From: Apostichopus californicus
Lineage: Eukaryota > Echinodermata > Holothuroidea > Aspidochirotida > Stichopodidae
Assembly (NCBI GenBank): GCA_020650975.1
Contig: JAIPMN010002560.1
Span: 1-64,000 of the forward strand
Length of the DNA stretch: 64,000 nucleotides
Direction of reading: 5' to 3'
Every line of letters begins with the position of its first letter. Position 1 is the stretch's first letter. The translations under genes were made by a program, and so were the position numbers. Shown piece after piece: positions 62,709-64,000 of this stretch. The notes beneath the pieces were generated by a model, which searched no databases, was not told the origin of the DNA, and worked only from the letters and a program-made list of their open reading frames with translations.

Positions 62709-62854
62709 ATGGAGGCTGCAACTATATTCAGAATGACTTGGACAAGTCTAAAGTGTTTGTTTAGATTGTTATGGACAATTATATACTACTTGTACAAATT
62801 TCTGTATCTAATACTGAGAGCCTTGATTGCACTGCTTCGCTTTGTTCTCTTCAG
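62709..62854 (+). other. Possible alternative first coding segment with a hydrophobic anchor
   Basis: An ATG at 62709, two codons after an in-frame TAG at 62700, opens directly into the SVIL exon frame. It adds MEAATIFRMTWTSLKCLFRL and about 29 more residues, mostly Leu, Ile, Tyr and Phe, with LFRLLWTIIYYLYKFLYL as a membrane-like stretch. If transcribed from a nearby promoter, it would give a short SVIL form with a membrane anchor. Against this, the segment just upstream of an acceptor is pyrimidine-rich, and such DNA tends to encode Leu/Phe by chance. No clear TATA or initiator is visible. Confidence 0.25.
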
Positions 62855-63854
62855 CGGTGGGACAACCGAGAAACAAGATGGAGAAGACGAGAAGCTAGAA
62901 GAAGAAGAAGAAAAAGAAACCCCAGATCAATTAGCTAGTTTGAGTCTCTCGGAGAAGATGAAATTATTCGCCAGTCTATCCCAGCAAGTGAAGGAGAGCG
63001 CCCCGTCTCCGAAAGCGAGGCGGAGGTTTCCAAGGCAACGGGCCGACGACCGATCCAAGACACAGCCGGTGACACCGGAGGAGCTCCACGTGATCGTCAG
63101 AAACGCCAGAGAACACGAAGAAGAGGAGGAGAGGAAAGCCAGAGAGGGAGATGGAGGAGGACAGCAACGGGTGATGGAGGTGGTCACGGAGGAGCCAGAG
63201 GTGGAAGCCAAGGAGGACGAATTGACGAAGATGAGCCTCTCTGAGAAAATGAAACTCTTCCACGACAAGGCCAAACTGGTCGCTGCCCCACCCCCGCCAA
63301 AGATTGTCCATCCCAAGAAGAAGAGGAGAACCGGGTCGAGGTACACCACCCAACCGATCACGCTGGAAGAAGTAAAGAAGGCCAGCGGACCGTCTCCGCT
63401 GGTGCTCAGCTTTGGTAGGGGCGTAGATCCCGAGCTGGCTGCCGGTCTGTCGGTGGCCGATCAGATCTCGATGGTTTACCAAGCCCAAGACGTAGTAACC
63501 GCCAAATCCACCACTATTCCAACAGCTGCGCCACCCACAACGAAAGAGAAACCATCGGTCGAGCTCAAGGGAGAATCTTCGCCAGCGGTGTCGGAGAGAT
63601 CAAAAGGAAACGAACGGGAGGAGAAATCAAAAGGTAACCAAACCGAGGAGAAGAGACTATCCTCTCCTTCCAAAGAGGCTAAGACCCCTCCATCACCATC
63701 CTTTCCAAAGTCCAGTGCAGTAGATAAAAGCATTAAGAAGGCAAGATCGATGGATCAGGGCGACATGGCTGAAATCCTGTCCGCTGACCCTGAAAGTCCA
63801 ACCAAGAGACCCTCAACTCAAAAGGAGATACGTGCTGCAGCTGAAAAATCACGG
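62855..63854 (+). CDS. SVIL: Supervillin-like gene exon with paired SLSEKMKLF / TQPxTxEE blocks
   Basis: The strong acceptor ctttgttctcttcag and the donor GTGAGT bound 1,000 bases, phase 2 in and phase 0 out. AG|C at the junction gives Ser. Seen: SLSEKMKLFASLSQQ then RSKTQPVTPEEL, repeated as SLSEKMKLFHDKAK then RYTTQPITLEEVKKA. A third, weaker GLSVADQISMVYQ follows. Vertebrate supervillin has the same arrangement (LSVAAKRLLF...TQPITTEE, then LSLAEKLALF...TQPVTLGE) upstream of its gelsolin domains. The end is Ser/Pro/Lys-rich. An ATG-led open frame extends 146 bases upstream of the acceptor (from 62709) and may be an alternative first exon. Confidence 0.88.
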
Positions 63855-64000
63855 GTGAGTCAGCCTTTAATTGTCTTCTGTAATAACACAGTAAATTATG
63901 TTTGACATTTTCTGCGTACAGTATATATAAAATCATATATACACAGTATAATATTTATGAAGTTTTCTGCGTATAGTATGTATAAAATCGTACTAACACA

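Larger units (their letters stand above)
58233..62854 (+). other. Intron of the supervillin-like gene
   Basis: Bounded by GTGAGT and TTCTCTTCAG. Contains the SINE copy 2. Its last 146 bases could be an alternative first coding segment. Confidence 0.7.
26428..63854 (+). other. SVIL: Supervillin-like gene, N-terminal part (partial; continues beyond the window)
   Basis: Nine exons with AG/GT borders join in one open frame of about 1,424 codons, and every junction phase agrees. Seen: a YKEKRRRELAEKHG block (about residues 206-219), two SLSEKMKLF blocks (about 1121 and 1218), each followed some 35 residues later by TQPVTPEE or TQPITLEE, and very high Lys, Glu, Ser and Arg. Known for the family: vertebrate supervillin has YKAERRRQLAEKYG near its start and LSLAEKLALF/TQPVTLGE-type blocks before its gelsolin-like repeats and villin headpiece. 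It is a peripheral membrane protein binding F-actin and myosin II in adhesion, podosomes, cytokinesis and muscle costameres. Inferred: this is the disordered N-terminal half, and the C-terminal domains lie past 64000. Human SVIL is about 2,200 residues, so this is a large but reasonable share. The start codon is unresolved: an in-frame ATG lies at 30875, but an open upstream exon suggests an earlier start. Confidence 0.82.

Noticed and set aside
62927-63361. - strand open frames over the last exon
   Set aside because: Antisense of the SEKMKLF-containing exon; no independent support.

Overview
This window looks like nuclear DNA from an invertebrate animal with large introns and many repeats. 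An invertebrate deuterostome such as an echinoderm is plausible from the mix of tRNA-derived SINEs, LINE tails and short hAT-type elements, but nothing in the sequence proves the taxon. There are no operons or bacterial features, and most isolated open frames are chance or repeat-derived.

The one clear protein-coding gene is on the + strand, from about 26.4 kb to past the right edge. Nine exons can be joined with every splice phase matching: 26428-26476, 30823-30902, 31610-32339, 36678-36764, 44220-44338, 53506-54051, 55314-55435, 56692-58232 and 62855-63854. They encode about 1,420 residues of a low-complexity, charged, Ser/Thr-rich protein. It carries supervillin (SVIL) signatures: a YKEKRRRELAEKHG block and, near the right edge, paired SLSEKMKLF blocks each followed by a TQPxTxEE block. 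This is the long disordered N-terminal half of supervillin, which binds actin, myosin II and membrane. The gelsolin-like repeats and villin headpiece must lie to the right of the window. The true 5' end is not resolved.

The left 26 kb holds no convincing exon of this gene, apart from a speculative 5' leader ending near 7570 and one possible small coding exon on the opposite strand at 22827-22941. It is rich in repeats: tRNA-like sequences, SINEs, LINE 3' ends, short DNA transposons, and a cluster at 21176-21790 where a tRNA-like SINE unit carries an almost complete hammerhead ribozyme.

The introns (26-63 kb) hold several hAT-type miniature elements with perfect 8-bp target duplications, an inverted-orientation second copy of a TTTAAAGG-ended element, tandem arrays near 29.5, 37.3, 39.2-40.2, 45.1 and 47 kb, and a SINE that matches one 46 kb upstream. 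One SVIL exon itself contains a 51-bp coding minisatellite. The most unusual items are the hammerhead-bearing SINE cluster, a possible alternative SVIL first exon with a hydrophobic anchor at 62709, and the coding minisatellite.
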